In this document: piece after piece, positions 1-7,621 of the stretch
How the letters are laid out: every line of letters starts with the position of its first letter
Position numbering within the stretch: position 1 is the stretch's first letter
Assembly (NCBI GenBank): GCA_003489165.1
Contig: DNJG01000031.1
Coordinates: 1 to 16,252, forward strand
Direction of reading: 5' to 3'
From: Nitrospinota bacterium
GTDB lineage: Bacteria; Nitrospinota; Nitrospinia; UBA9942
DNA length: 16,252 nucleotides
Program-made: the position numbers and the translations under genes
Notes under the pieces: generated by a model
Seen by the model: the letters and a program-made list of their open reading frames with translations, nothing else
The model's database searches: none
What the model was told of the DNA's origin: nothing

Positions 1-419
1 GTTACCAATTTTGGGTCGCCATATCCCTTGATATATAAATTGCCATTGAGGATATTGCCGTCAATAGCCCCGTCATAAGCTACAGTTGTCCTAAATTTAT
101 AATTTGGTTTAAGTCTTGTGAGGGCGGCAGCACTTGTTATCAGCTTAACATTGGATGCAGGAATGAGGAGTTCATCACTGTTTCTCTCATAAACAGTCTC
201 CCCTGTTTTTAGAGACATAATCTTTATCCCTACTTTTGCATCACTCAGACATCTGTTCTGTATTATGCTATCTATTTTTTTGCCAATTGACCAATTTAAT
301 AGTTGAGAAGGGAATACAGGAGCGGAAATGAAAAATATATCAAAAATAAAAAATAAAAAATAAAAAATAAGGAATTCCAGAATTTTGATTTTTGATATTT
401 GATTTTTAATTTCTTTCAT
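1..419 (-). CDS. dacB: D-alanyl-D-alanine carboxypeptidase/endopeptidase, PBP4 family (partial, N-terminal part)
   Basis: The gene runs off the left edge, so only about 139 N-terminal residues are visible. Read from ATG 419, the frame is open to position 1. It contains the segment IPASNVKLITSAAAL, whose SNVK (about residues 89-92) fits the SxxK active-site motif of penicillin-binding serine peptidases. It is followed by KFRTTV and a GDP-containing strand typical of PBP4/DacB. These enzymes trim or cleave peptidoglycan peptides in the periplasm. Residues about 14-32 form a very hydrophobic Phe/Ile/Leu segment ending near SAP, a likely signal peptide. That segment is encoded by low-complexity A/T repeats, so the exact start is less sure than the identity. 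The start overlaps the stop of the upstream vanZ-like gene (ATGA), implying translational coupling. Confidence 0.85.
   Translation of the reverse strand, partial: MKEIKNQISKIKILEFLIFYFLFFIFDIFFISAPVFPSQLLNWSIGKKIDSIIQNRCLSDAKVGIKIMSLKTGETVYERNSDELLIPASNVKLITSAAALTRLKPNYKFRTTVAYDGAIDGNILNGNLYIKGYGDPKLV
347..367. repeat. Heptanucleotide tandem repeat (TAAAAAA)x3 inside the dacB signal-peptide region
   Basis: Three exact copies of TAAAAAA lie in tandem at 347-353, 354-360 and 361-367, flanked by CAAAAA on the left and TAAGG on the right. On the minus strand they encode part of the hydrophobic leader of dacB. The unit length is not a multiple of three, so gain or loss of one copy would shift the reading frame. 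Confidence 0.8.
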
Positions 420-967
420 CCCTCTTGTCTCCTCAAAACCAATCCTATTACCATCAAACCTAAAACACCTGAGATTATATTTAAAAAAACATCCCTTAAA
501 TCCCCTACCCTATTTGGGAGGAAATACTGAATAAATTCATCTATTAATGATATAACTAAAATAAAAATAAATGCTATTACATAGCTGTTTTTAAATTTTA
601 ACAGCCTTGCAATAATATCATTCTCTTTAACTGCATTGTGTGAAAAATAGCTGAAGAGTCCATATTCAAAAAAATGAAACTTTTCTGCCGGAAGTTTCTG
701 CCTGAAAATTAATAAGGCATAAACAGATGATAGGACAAATAACCACACATAAACAGAGGCTCTGCATTCTTTTCTGACAAATGCCAGATAGCCGATAATC
801 GTAAAGAATATAACTATTGAAATTATATAACAGACTGAGCTGAGAGGGAAAGATAAATTTTCATAATAAATTTTCAGGAGTAATGGCATGATGGGGCGGG
901 TTACCAACATGAGAAGTGTATATATTCCCAATGATAACCACACCCTTCCCTTTTCCTTTAAATCCAT
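416..967 (-). CDS. VanZ-like family membrane protein
   Basis: A 183-residue protein with about five hydrophobic segments. The VanZ-family signature is clear: EKFHFFEYGLF around residues 94-104, and near the C terminus DEFIQYFLPNRVGDLRDV followed by NIISGVLG. Family members are small integral membrane proteins. The founder VanZ gives low-level teicoplanin resistance, but most homologues have no assigned role, and nothing here supports a resistance function. No good Shine-Dalgarno sequence is seen before ATG 967. It lies 45 bases after the ATP-citrate lyase stop and overlaps the dacB start by four bases (ATGA), so vanZ-like and dacB are probably one transcription unit. The pairing with a cell-wall peptidase suggests an envelope role (inference). 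Confidence 0.8.
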   Translation of the reverse strand: MDLKEKGRVWLSLGIYTLLMLVTRPIMPLLLKIYYENLSFPLSSVCYIISIVIFFTIIGYLAFVRKECRASVYVWLFVLSSVYALLIFRQKLPAEKFHFFEYGLFSYFSHNAVKENDIIARLLKFKNSYVIAFIFILVISLIDEFIQYFLPNRVGDLRDVFLNIISGVLGLMVIGLVLRRQEG

Positions 968-983
968 TATTACAAAAGTAGGC

Positions 984-1011
984 AGTAAGCAGATAATTTT
1001 TCCTGCTTACT
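984..1011 (-). terminator. Hairpin after the ATP-citrate lyase gene, possible weak terminator
   Basis: A perfect 9-bp inverted repeat, AGTAAGCAG (984-992) and CTGCTTACT (1003-1011), has a 10-base loop. It begins just after the ATP-citrate lyase stop codon. On the minus strand it is followed by GCCTACTTTTG and not by a clean U run, so termination would be partial at best. It may instead separate expression or stability of the upstream metabolic genes from vanZ-like/dacB. Confidence 0.4.
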
Positions 1012-1012
1012 A

Positions 1013-4000
1013 TTATTTCAACGGAGGAACATCTCTGATATCTTTTCTACCCCAGTGGACAAGCCAATCAAAGAGTCGTAGGAGTCTTGAGTTATTCTTT
1101 TTCTGGTCAACCCAGTGCCCGCATAATCCAATTGTCCTTGCAATGATGAAGAATCCATTCAATCCTTCAATATCAAATCCTAAGTCTCTGAGTACTGCCC
1201 CCATCATTCCATCAACATTCAGAATCAGATTATCCTTCTTTGCCACTGTTGCCTTTTCTATCTCAAGTGCGAAATTTAGTATAGGAGTATTTAGCTCATT
1301 TTTTCTGATAAACTGGATTGTTGATTGAACCCTTAAATCAGGGCTCTTTTTTGAGAACTTCCTATGTCCTATTCCAGGGACAGGCCCAACCTCTTTCTTC
1401 ATATATTCAAGAAATGCAGGGACATCACCTGAATAGTTTTTATAACCATATTCAAAATACCGTGCAGCATCGGTAACTGCACCGCCAAATCTTGGACCTA
1501 TCATTATCAAGCCTGCCGCTACAGATTGTGATAGGGGGATGCCTGCACAGGATGCAATTATTGTTGCCAATGCGCCACTGACACATGGACCATTGTCTAC
1601 AGTTAATATAACCAATCTCTTTATCAACTGTGCCTCAGACAGAGACGGCAGGCGGCCGGTTAATTGAAGCCCAATCACATGCTCAATCCCGTACCCTTTT
1701 TCAACGAGGTCAGCAGCCCTGTAGCCGTAATAGACCGGCTCATCACCCTTATTAAATGTATTACAGGTAAAGAGTGATGGGATAACTACAGATTTTGCCT
1801 TTATTAAATCTTCTATCGGTTTCGGCAGTTCGGCATTTGCCGGTTTTGGCTCAACATCCTGAACAATCTTTCCTTCTTTTACAAGTTTTAAATATATATC
1901 TTCAATAATTGGACCAAGGTCGCCAAAGGTAGGAGCTACAATAATACCCGCCTTGCTGAGAAGGTCCATCTTATATCTTGTTGTCCCTCTTCCACTGGCA
2001 TCAAGTTTTGCACCTGCATGGCCAAACTTCAATCCCTTCGGCAATTTTTCCTGACTTATGCCTGCAATTGCTGCTATTACCTTTATCCTCCTCTGCTTTG
2101 CAGAATACCATTCTGCCACACCTTCTTCTAAATTACCCCCCATCTCGCCGATAATAACAACCGCATGTGTCTGAGGGTTATTTTCAAAGAATTCCAGATA
2201 TGTAACATAATCAGAGCCCGGGAACGAATCACCGCCAATACCTATTGCCGTTGTTGTCCCGTCTGCCCACTGTGAGAGCATCCACATAATCTCATTGAGC
2301 AGTCCGCCTGATTTTGTCAGGACACCAAAAGAGCCGGGGCGATAAAGTCGTGACTTAATAAGATTATCATATGACCCCCCTGCAACACCCATCCTGCACT
2401 CACCGGCAGAAAACATGCCGATTGCAGACGGGCCATTGAATATCTTTCCTTTACTCTTTGCAAGATGGAGGAGTTTCTTTGCATCAATCTCAGGGACACC
2501 TTCTGTAATCATGGACACAAATCTAATATTCGGCAAGTTCAATGCCTCTACTGCTGTACCATATGCCGCCTTTCTGTTCACATATATCAATGCCTCATTT
2601 ATCTCCGGATGCTCAACTATAGCCTCTTGTGCTGTCTTATATGTCGGCATCAGGATGGTCTCGGCACCATAAGGGATTGTCTCATTTCCACTGGCATTGG
2701 GGTCAACAAGACAAACAACATTATATGGAAGTCCTGAAAGGTAGCTGAATTCAGCCATTCTCCTGGCAGGATTTAATCCCTGCGCACCGTATATCATAAT
2801 CTTAGAAGACCTGTTGCAGAATGGCAGGCTCCTTTCCCTCCTAAGAGGTGCAGGATAGATAGCCTTAGGTTTCTGAAACTCTGTCTTGCCTTCCAGTGCC
2901 ATGTTTACAATGGCAGTCAAGGGGGTATTTCTGTCATAGACATAAATATCAAAGCCCTCTTCCCTGAGTGCCCTCATCATGTCAAGCCCTGCCATTTCAT
3001 TCGGACCGCCCCTCCTGACCCATATCTTTACACCGTTCAAATGTCCCTGCTCTCTTACCCAGTGAAGCCCCTTAATAATTCCTGTGAATGTAGCCTTCAC
3101 ATCTGTAAAGTTTGCTATTGCACCACCTACAATCAGATGCTGAATATCGGGCTGCGCCGCAACAATCTTTGTAAGTTCAAATACCGCATCCGCAGGAGGG
3201 TCGCCGCTGTATTCTGTATAATTTAATGGGATACCTCCAAGATGGACTACTGCATCAGTATAGAAAACGGATGCACCACCGCCGGCAGGAAGTATAGCCA
3301 CCTTTGGCTTTCCCTCTAAATTTAAAACTGTGAATTTAACTGTCCCCTTTGTCAGATTGCTGTTTACTGTCTTTATATGAATCTCTTCGTCTGTAAGTGG
3401 ACGGGCAAAGTCAGAAAGGAAATTGAATGTCCAGTCGGAATGCCTGTATTGTGCGTCCTCATCCACCATCAGAACCGCATCCATTCCGACAAAACCTTCT
3501 TTTATTATCCCAAGGGGATTGATTTCCAGATATGTGGCATCTTCGCCTGTAAATGCTCCGTAAAGTTTCTTTATAAAATCGGATAACTGGATTATTTCTT
3601 TCTCAGGCACTGTTGCCTTCTTTAAAAATTGTTTTAATGCTGACTCATTGACACCGTCAACAGGAATTGTATATGTATTTACCGAATCCCAGTTCTCCTC
3701 AATCTCTATCCCTCCCTTTACAGAAAAAAGGATATCAGTCCCCTCCCTGACAGATTGAAGGGCAAGATAATACTCCTTCTGTGTATTAACCTTCTCCTCT
3801 ATAATCACCTCAGAAATCAGGACAGGGTGTCCATCTATCTTGACCTGGTGAAAAAGCATCTTCTTTGCCTCTGCAGTGGCATCCTTCGGTGACAGCCCCA
3901 CCTTAACCAAGCCAAGCTTCCCTCTTCCTTTGAAATTACCATGTGCCTTCACCACATATTCCCTGTTGCTGTTCAGCTCTATCTCATCAAGTTGAGCCTT

Positions 4001-4084
4001 CTCTGTAATCAGCCAGTTTGCAGGGACAGGCATTTGATATTTTCTCAATAATTTTTTACCAAAATATTCGGCAACCTTTGCCAT
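1013..4084 (-). CDS. aclBA: Single-chain (fused) ATP-citrate lyase homologue with altered lyase-site histidine
   Basis: A 1023-residue protein collinear with animal ATP-citrate lyase. Residues about 1-410 match the AclB/succinyl-CoA synthetase beta-like part: RGKLGLV, the Mg/ATP-binding TYLEINP, the citrate-binding PAGGGASV, GGAIANFTDV and VRRGGPN. Residues from about 427 match AclA: a CoA-binding Rossmann part, GEMGG, and the phospho-histidine motif GHAGA with H689. The C-terminal citrate-synthase-like module follows, with GIGHR (H907) and NVDG (D958). The family reaction is citrate + CoA + ATP to acetyl-CoA + oxaloacetate + ADP + Pi, the key cleavage of the reductive TCA cycle. The usual DHGP...GAHN motif reads DNGPCVSGALA, placing N831 where human H900 lies, so lyase competence is uncertain. 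The start is supported by AAAGGAGAG ten bases upstream. Most known bacterial enzymes are two separate chains. It follows icd on the same strand, 222 bases away. Confidence 0.88.
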   Translation of the reverse strand: MAKVAEYFGKKLLRKYQMPVPANWLITEKAQLDEIELNSNREYVVKAHGNFKGRGKLGLVKVGLSPKDATAEAKKMLFHQVKIDGHPVLISEVIIEEKVNTQKEYYLALQSVREGTDILFSVKGGIEIEENWDSVNTYTIPVDGVNESALKQFLKKATVPEKEIIQLSDFIKKLYGAFTGEDATYLEINPLGIIKEGFVGMDAVLMVDEDAQYRHSDWTFNFLSDFARPLTDEEIHIKTVNSNLTKGTVKFTVLNLEGKPKVAILPAGGGASVFYTDAVVHLGGIPLNYTEYSGDPPADAVFELTKIVAAQPDIQHLIVGGAIANFTDVKATFTGIIKGLHWVREQGHLNGVKIWVRRGGPNEMAGLDMMRALREEGFDIYVYDRNTPLTAIVNMALEGKTEFQKPKAIYPAPLRRERSLPFCNRSSKIMIYGAQGLNPARRMAEFSYLSGLPYNVVCLVDPNASGNETIPYGAETILMPTYKTAQEAIVEHPEINEALIYVNRKAAYGTAVEALNLPNIRFVSMITEGVPEIDAKKLLHLAKSKGKIFNGPSAIGMFSAGECRMGVAGGSYDNLIKSRLYRPGSFGVLTKSGGLLNEIMWMLSQWADGTTTAIGIGGDSFPGSDYVTYLEFFENNPQTHAVVIIGEMGGNLEEGVAEWYSAKQRRIKVIAAIAGISQEKLPKGLKFGHAGAKLDASGRGTTRYKMDLLSKAGIIVAPTFGDLGPIIEDIYLKLVKEGKIVQDVEPKPANAELPKPIEDLIKAKSVVIPSLFTCNTFNKGDEPVYYGYRAADLVEKGYGIEHVIGLQLTGRLPSLSEAQLIKRLVILTVDNGPCVSGALATIIASCAGIPLSQSVAAGLIMIGPRFGGAVTDAARYFEYGYKNYSGDVPAFLEYMKKEVGPVPGIGHRKFSKKSPDLRVQSTIQFIRKNELNTPILNFALEIEKATVAKKDNLILNVDGMMGAVLRDLGFDIEGLNGFFIIARTIGLCGHWVDQKKNNSRLLRLFDWLVHWGRKDIRDVPPLK

Positions 4085-4116
4085 ATCTTATACTCTCCTT
4101 TCAAATATATTGAAGC

Positions 4117-4157
4117 ATTTGATTTTATAAAATATCAAATTTTAATAATTTTGACAA
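4117..4157 (-). promoter_or_regulatory. Possible promoter with palindrome upstream of the ATP-citrate lyase gene
   Basis: On the minus strand, TTGTCA (4152-4157) is followed after 17 bases by TATTTT (4129-4134), a weak sigma-70-like pair. A 7-base inverted repeat, ATTTGAT (4117-4123) and ATCAAAT (4134-4140), surrounds the presumed -10 region and could be an operator. The region is very AT-rich, so chance matches are likely. Confidence 0.25.
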
Positions 4158-4199
4158 TTATTAAGTTTGTTCATATTAATAGGAAATTATAAAATTTCG

Positions 4200-4282
4200 G
4201 AACACGAATTTCACGAATATACAAATAGTACAAATATTAGTAGCTATTCGTGTAATTTGTCCCATTCGTGTTATTTGTGTTC
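4200..4282. repeat. Imperfect palindromic intergenic repeat (CACGAAT/ATTCGTG type)
   Basis: The left arm begins GAACACGAAT and contains a second CACGAAT. The right arm contains CTATTCGTG and CCATTCGTG and ends ATTTGTGTTC, the near-complement of the left end (9 of 10). The element fills most of the gap between icd and the ATP-citrate lyase gene and has no coding potential. It looks like a small non-autonomous, REP- or MITE-like repeat that could fold in RNA. Confidence 0.7.
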
Positions 4283-4306
4283 AATCTTTGTTTCCACATT
4301 ACAGGT

Positions 4307-6526
4307 TCAGATAGTGTCAATTATTGCATTTAAGGTTGCACTTGGACGCATTGCTTTTACTGTCTTTACAGTATCCGGGCGGTAATAGCCTCCCATATCC
4401 TGAGGTTTCCCCTGCGCAGCAATGAGTTCTGCGTTAATCTTTACCTCATTTTCTGATAGTTCTTTTGCTGGCTTGGAAAAGCGTTTTTGAAGCTCCGTAT
4501 CTTTTGTTTGTGCTGCCAATGCCTGCGCCCAGTATAAGGCAAGATAAAAATGGCTTCCCCTATTGTCTAACTCGCCGACCTTACGGGCAGGAGTCCTATT
4601 AAAATCAAGTATCTTTCCGATTGCCTCATCTATTGTATCCGCAAGCACCTGAGCCTTTTGGTTTTTGAATGTATTTGATAGATGTTCCAGCGATGCCCCC
4701 AGCGCCTGAAATTCTCCAAGGGAATCCCATCTCAGATATCCTTCTTCCTGAAACTGCTGGACATGCTTTGGCGCCGAGCCGCCTGCCCCTGTCTCAAAAA
4801 GTCCTCCACCATTCATAAGAGGAACGATGGAGAGCATCTTCGCACTGGTGCCGAGTTCCAGAATCGGAAATAAATCGGTGAGATAATCACGGAGAACATT
4901 GCCGGTTACGGAAATCGTATCCTCTCCTTTTCTCATGCGCTCCAGTGAGAAGCGGGTTGCTTCTACAGACGGCATTATTCTTATATCAAGACCTTTTGTG
5001 TCATGGTCTTTAAGATAGAGATTGACCTTTTCTATCAACTGAGACTCATGCGCCCTTTTCTTGTCAAGCCAGAACACAGCAGGCATTCCGCTTAACCTCG
5101 CCCTTGTAACCGCCAATTTTACCCAGTCTTTTATTGCAGCATCTTTTGTCTGGCACATGCGGAAGATGTCCCCTTCCTCTACATTCTGTTCAAGCAATGC
5201 CTTTCCTGAAGCGTCAACTACACGGATTGTTCCGTTTCCTGGTGCTTTGAATGTCTTGTCATGAGAGCCGTATTCCTCTGCCTTTTGCGCCATAAGGCCG
5301 ACATTAGGAACGGTTCCCATCGTTCTCGGGTCTAATGCACCGTTCTTTTTGCAGTCATCTACGACCGATTGATACACGCCTGCGTAACTTCTGTCAGGTA
5401 TAACCGCCTTTGTATCATGAAGTTTGCCGTCAGGTCCCCACATCTTTCCTCCATCACGAATAACAGGAGGCATGGATGCGTCAATAATCACATCACTCGG
5501 AACATGCAGATTGGTGATTCCCTTTTCAGAGTTCACCATCGCAAGTTCAGGACGCTTGTTATAGCAAGCCTTTATATCCGCTTCTATTTCGGCTTTTTTA
5601 GCCTCCGGCAGTTTTGCAATCTTTGAATAAAGGTCGCCAAGCCCGTTATTTGGGTCAACGCCGAGTTCTTTAAATATAGAGGCATGTTTTTCAAACACAT
5701 CTTTGAAGAATACAGAAACAGCATGTCCGAATATAATTGGGTCAGAGACCTTCATCATCGTGGCCTTGAGGTGCAAAGAGAAAAGCACGCCATTCTTTTT
5801 AGCATCATCAATTTCTTCTTCATAAAATTTGCGAAGGGAGCGGCAGTTCATGACAGAGGTGTCTATAACCTCACCTGCCTTTAGAGACATTTTTTCTTTT
5901 AGGGCAGTTGTCTTTCCATCCTTGCCAACAAACTCAATTTTGACATTTGTCGCTTCAGCAATAGTTGCGGATTTTTCAGTGCCATAGAAATCTCCATTTT
6001 TCATGTAAGCCACATGCGTCTTAGAATCCTTACTCCACGGAGACATTTTATGCGGATTCTTTTTCGCGTAATTCTTTACAGATGTTGTCGACCTTCTATC
6101 CGAATTTCCTTCTCTTAAAACAGGATTGACCGCACTCCCCAAGACCTTTCCGTATCTTGCCTTAATCTCCTTCTCCGCATCATTCTTCGGCTCTTCAGGA
6201 TAGTCCGGGACTTTATAACCCTTAGACTGCAATTCCTTGATTGCCGCCTTTAACTGCGGGACAGATGCGCTGATATTCGGCAGTTTGATGATGTTCGCCT
6301 CTGGCATCGTTGCAAGTTTGCCCAATTCAGTCAACTCATCAGGTATCCTTTGTTTCTCTGTCAGATTTTCGGGGAAGTTTGCTATAATCCTGCCTGCAAG
6401 CGATATATCCCTCAATTCAACATCAATGCCTGCCGTTTTTGTGAATGTCTTAACAATAGGAAGTAAAGAATAGGTCGCCAGCGCAGGCGCTTCATCGGTT
6501 GCCGTATACATAATCTTTATCGCCAT
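4307..6526 (-). CDS. icd: Monomeric NADP-dependent isocitrate dehydrogenase
   Basis: A 739-residue protein collinear with the Azotobacter vinelandii monomeric enzyme (about 740 residues) over its whole length. Diagnostic stretches include YTATDEAPALATYSLLPI at the N terminus, SAVNPVLREGNSDRR at about 131-145 (isocitrate-binding Ser131, Asn134, Arg138 and Arg144 by alignment), HLKATMMKVSDP with the catalytic Lys, and IPDRSYAGVYQ with the catalytic Tyr. GGGLFETGAGGSAPKH and RKVGELDNRGSHFYLALYWA follow near the C terminus. The reaction is isocitrate + NADP+ to 2-oxoglutarate + CO2 + NADPH. The reverse carboxylation is used in the reductive TCA cycle, for example by the monomeric enzyme of Chlorobium. 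AAGGAGG stands five bases before ATG 6526. Placement between carbonic anhydrase and an ATP-citrate lyase homologue favours a carboxylating role (inference). Confidence 0.97.
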   Translation of the reverse strand: MAIKIMYTATDEAPALATYSLLPIVKTFTKTAGIDVELRDISLAGRIIANFPENLTEKQRIPDELTELGKLATMPEANIIKLPNISASVPQLKAAIKELQSKGYKVPDYPEEPKNDAEKEIKARYGKVLGSAVNPVLREGNSDRRSTTSVKNYAKKNPHKMSPWSKDSKTHVAYMKNGDFYGTEKSATIAEATNVKIEFVGKDGKTTALKEKMSLKAGEVIDTSVMNCRSLRKFYEEEIDDAKKNGVLFSLHLKATMMKVSDPIIFGHAVSVFFKDVFEKHASIFKELGVDPNNGLGDLYSKIAKLPEAKKAEIEADIKACYNKRPELAMVNSEKGITNLHVPSDVIIDASMPPVIRDGGKMWGPDGKLHDTKAVIPDRSYAGVYQSVVDDCKKNGALDPRTMGTVPNVGLMAQKAEEYGSHDKTFKAPGNGTIRVVDASGKALLEQNVEEGDIFRMCQTKDAAIKDWVKLAVTRARLSGMPAVFWLDKKRAHESQLIEKVNLYLKDHDTKGLDIRIMPSVEATRFSLERMRKGEDTISVTGNVLRDYLTDLFPILELGTSAKMLSIVPLMNGGGLFETGAGGSAPKHVQQFQEEGYLRWDSLGEFQALGASLEHLSNTFKNQKAQVLADTIDEAIGKILDFNRTPARKVGELDNRGSHFYLALYWAQALAAQTKDTELQKRFSKPAKELSENEVKINAELIAAQGKPQDMGGYYRPDTVKTVKAMRPSATLNAIIDTI

Positions 6527-6594
6527 ACATTCCTCCTTAGTATTGATTTTTATAGATTACCCCAAATCCTAAATCGGACTTTGAGAGATTATCC

Positions 6595-6939
6595 TTACTT
6601 TATAATCTTGTTAAGATTCTCCGATAATACAAATATTATTATCCTCTCGCCTGTGAGAGTGCTGATGTCAGTATGTAGACTTACCACATCTACATCTACG
6701 ATATCCTTAATAACCTTTGACAATAAATCCTTTGCATTTTCAAGAAGCGTAGCCCTTACCTTTTTTATAAGGTCCCTGCCTTCATGATTCTTTGTAAGTT
6801 GTCTCTCTGCGTCTGTGAGGACGCCCTTAAGTCTGACAAGTATCATGTCGTCAATAATATATGCCTTTGTCTCCTTTGGTCCCCTTCCCATGTATTCAAG
6901 CTCAAACTTCGTCAGGGCATTGCTAATCTCAGCCTCCAT
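6595..6939 (-). CDS. DUF2294 family protein
   Basis: A 114-residue protein without membrane segments. The pattern EAEISNALTKFELEYMGRGP, then a strand DDMILVRLKG, LT-x-AE, and VVSLHTDISTLTGERIIIFVLS matches the DUF2294 family, which has no established function that I can cite. It lies between carbonic anhydrase and icd on the same strand (70 and 68 base gaps), so it is probably co-transcribed. ATG 6939 has only a weak AAAGG four bases upstream. The frame stays open upstream, and a strong AGGGGG (6983-6988) lies about 40 bases away, so the true start may be further 5' (see the ATA 6973-6975 entry). Confidence 0.75.
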   Translation of the reverse strand: MEAEISNALTKFELEYMGRGPKETKAYIIDDMILVRLKGVLTDAERQLTKNHEGRDLIKKVRATLLENAKDLLSKVIKDIVDVDVVSLHTDISTLTGERIIIFVLSENLNKIIK

Positions 6940-6972
6940 CTGGCCTTTTGTCTCTCTCTGCCCTTTTACTTT

Positions 6973-6988
6973 TATACAATCACCCCCT
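6973..6988 (-). promoter_or_regulatory. Strong ribosome binding site pointing to a possible ATA start for the DUF2294 gene
   Basis: The minus strand reads AAAGGGGGTGATTGTATAAAA. The purine-rich AGGGGG is followed seven bases later by an in-frame ATA (6975-6973), which would add 12 residues ending TKGQ before the annotated Met. No in-frame ATG, GTG or TTG is present at this distance. The carbonic anhydrase gene just upstream uses the same AGGGGGT context before its ATG. Confidence 0.35.
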
Positions 6989-7009
6989 TTAGTTTAGTAT
7001 TTGATAATA

Positions 7010-7555
7010 CTATAACTTATCTTCCGATACAAGATAAAGATTCTTATCCTCTACCTGATAATACATAGGGACAATCTGAACCTTTGAATATTGAGAACGC
7101 AGCTTTTTTGTCTCGTTAATAACGGAGGCTATTACATCTTTTATTTCAAAGACCTTATGCTTTTTTAAAAATAACATCTCTGCCTTTTGCCTCTTCCACC
7201 CCTGCTCAATAAGTCCCTGAACAAAATCAACACCATACCTCCCAATATCTATCATTCTGCAATTGCTATGGCCTATAACTGCTATTGTGTTAATTTTTGC
7301 CACAGCAACTGCAAAAGAAATTGCAAATGTTACACCATCTATCTTCGCACCACTGTTTCTGATTATATATGCAAAATTATCAGGCAATTGCATCATCTTT
7401 CTATGGTCCATACACATAAGAATCAGCATTTCAGCCTTACTATATGAACCGAATGGATGATTCATGTTATGATAGCAAAAAAGTTTCTCTATAGCCGTAT
7501 CTCTGTAGTTTTCTGGAATATCCTTTTTTACATGGATAGGCAGCAGAGTATCCAT
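7010..7555 (-). CDS. Beta-class carbonic anhydrase
   Basis: A 181-residue protein with the beta-carbonic anhydrase zinc site: C48-M-D50-H-R52, then H96-S-N-C99 in GHSNCRM. The Asp-Arg pair next to the first Cys is the conserved catalytic dyad. The small size resembles the short Cab-like clade. The family reaction is CO2 + H2O to bicarbonate + H+. Carbonyl sulfide or CS2 hydrolases share this fold and zinc site and cannot be excluded. I chose ATG 7555 because AGGGGG lies ten bases upstream; an upstream in-frame ATG at 7594 falls inside the terminator stem. It heads the minus-strand cluster with DUF2294 and icd, suggesting CO2/bicarbonate supply for carboxylation (inference). Expression appears controlled by a strong promoter and a leader with an intrinsic terminator. 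Confidence 0.9.
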   Translation of the reverse strand: MDTLLPIHVKKDIPENYRDTAIEKLFCYHNMNHPFGSYSKAEMLILMCMDHRKMMQLPDNFAYIIRNSGAKIDGVTFAISFAVAVAKINTIAVIGHSNCRMIDIGRYGVDFVQGLIEQGWKRQKAEMLFLKKHKVFEIKDVIASVINETKKLRSQYSKVQIVPMYYQVEDKNLYLVSEDKL

Positions 7556-7571
7556 ACAATGATTACCCCCT

Positions 7572-7620
7572 AAAAAGAAAAAAGCCAATAGCAATCTTAA
7601 GTTTAACGATCACTATTGGC
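7572..7620 (-). terminator. Intrinsic terminator in the carbonic anhydrase leader
   Basis: The minus-strand RNA forms GCCAAUAGUGAUC paired with GAUUGCUAUUGGC (13 bp including two G-U pairs; outer arms 7613-7620 and 7584-7591) with an 11-base loop. It is followed immediately by UUUUUUCUUUUU. It ends just before the AGGGGG ribosome binding site of carbonic anhydrase. A stem this long with such a U tract inside a 5' leader is typical of transcription attenuation. Confidence 0.85.
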
Positions 7621-7621
7621 T

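Noticed and set aside
416..967. Glycopeptide resistance gene vanZ
   Set aside because: Only family-level similarity; no other van genes are present.
888..1328. Plus-strand 146-codon frame across the vanZ-like/ATP-citrate lyase junction
   Set aside because: Lies opposite two well-supported genes and shows no family pattern.
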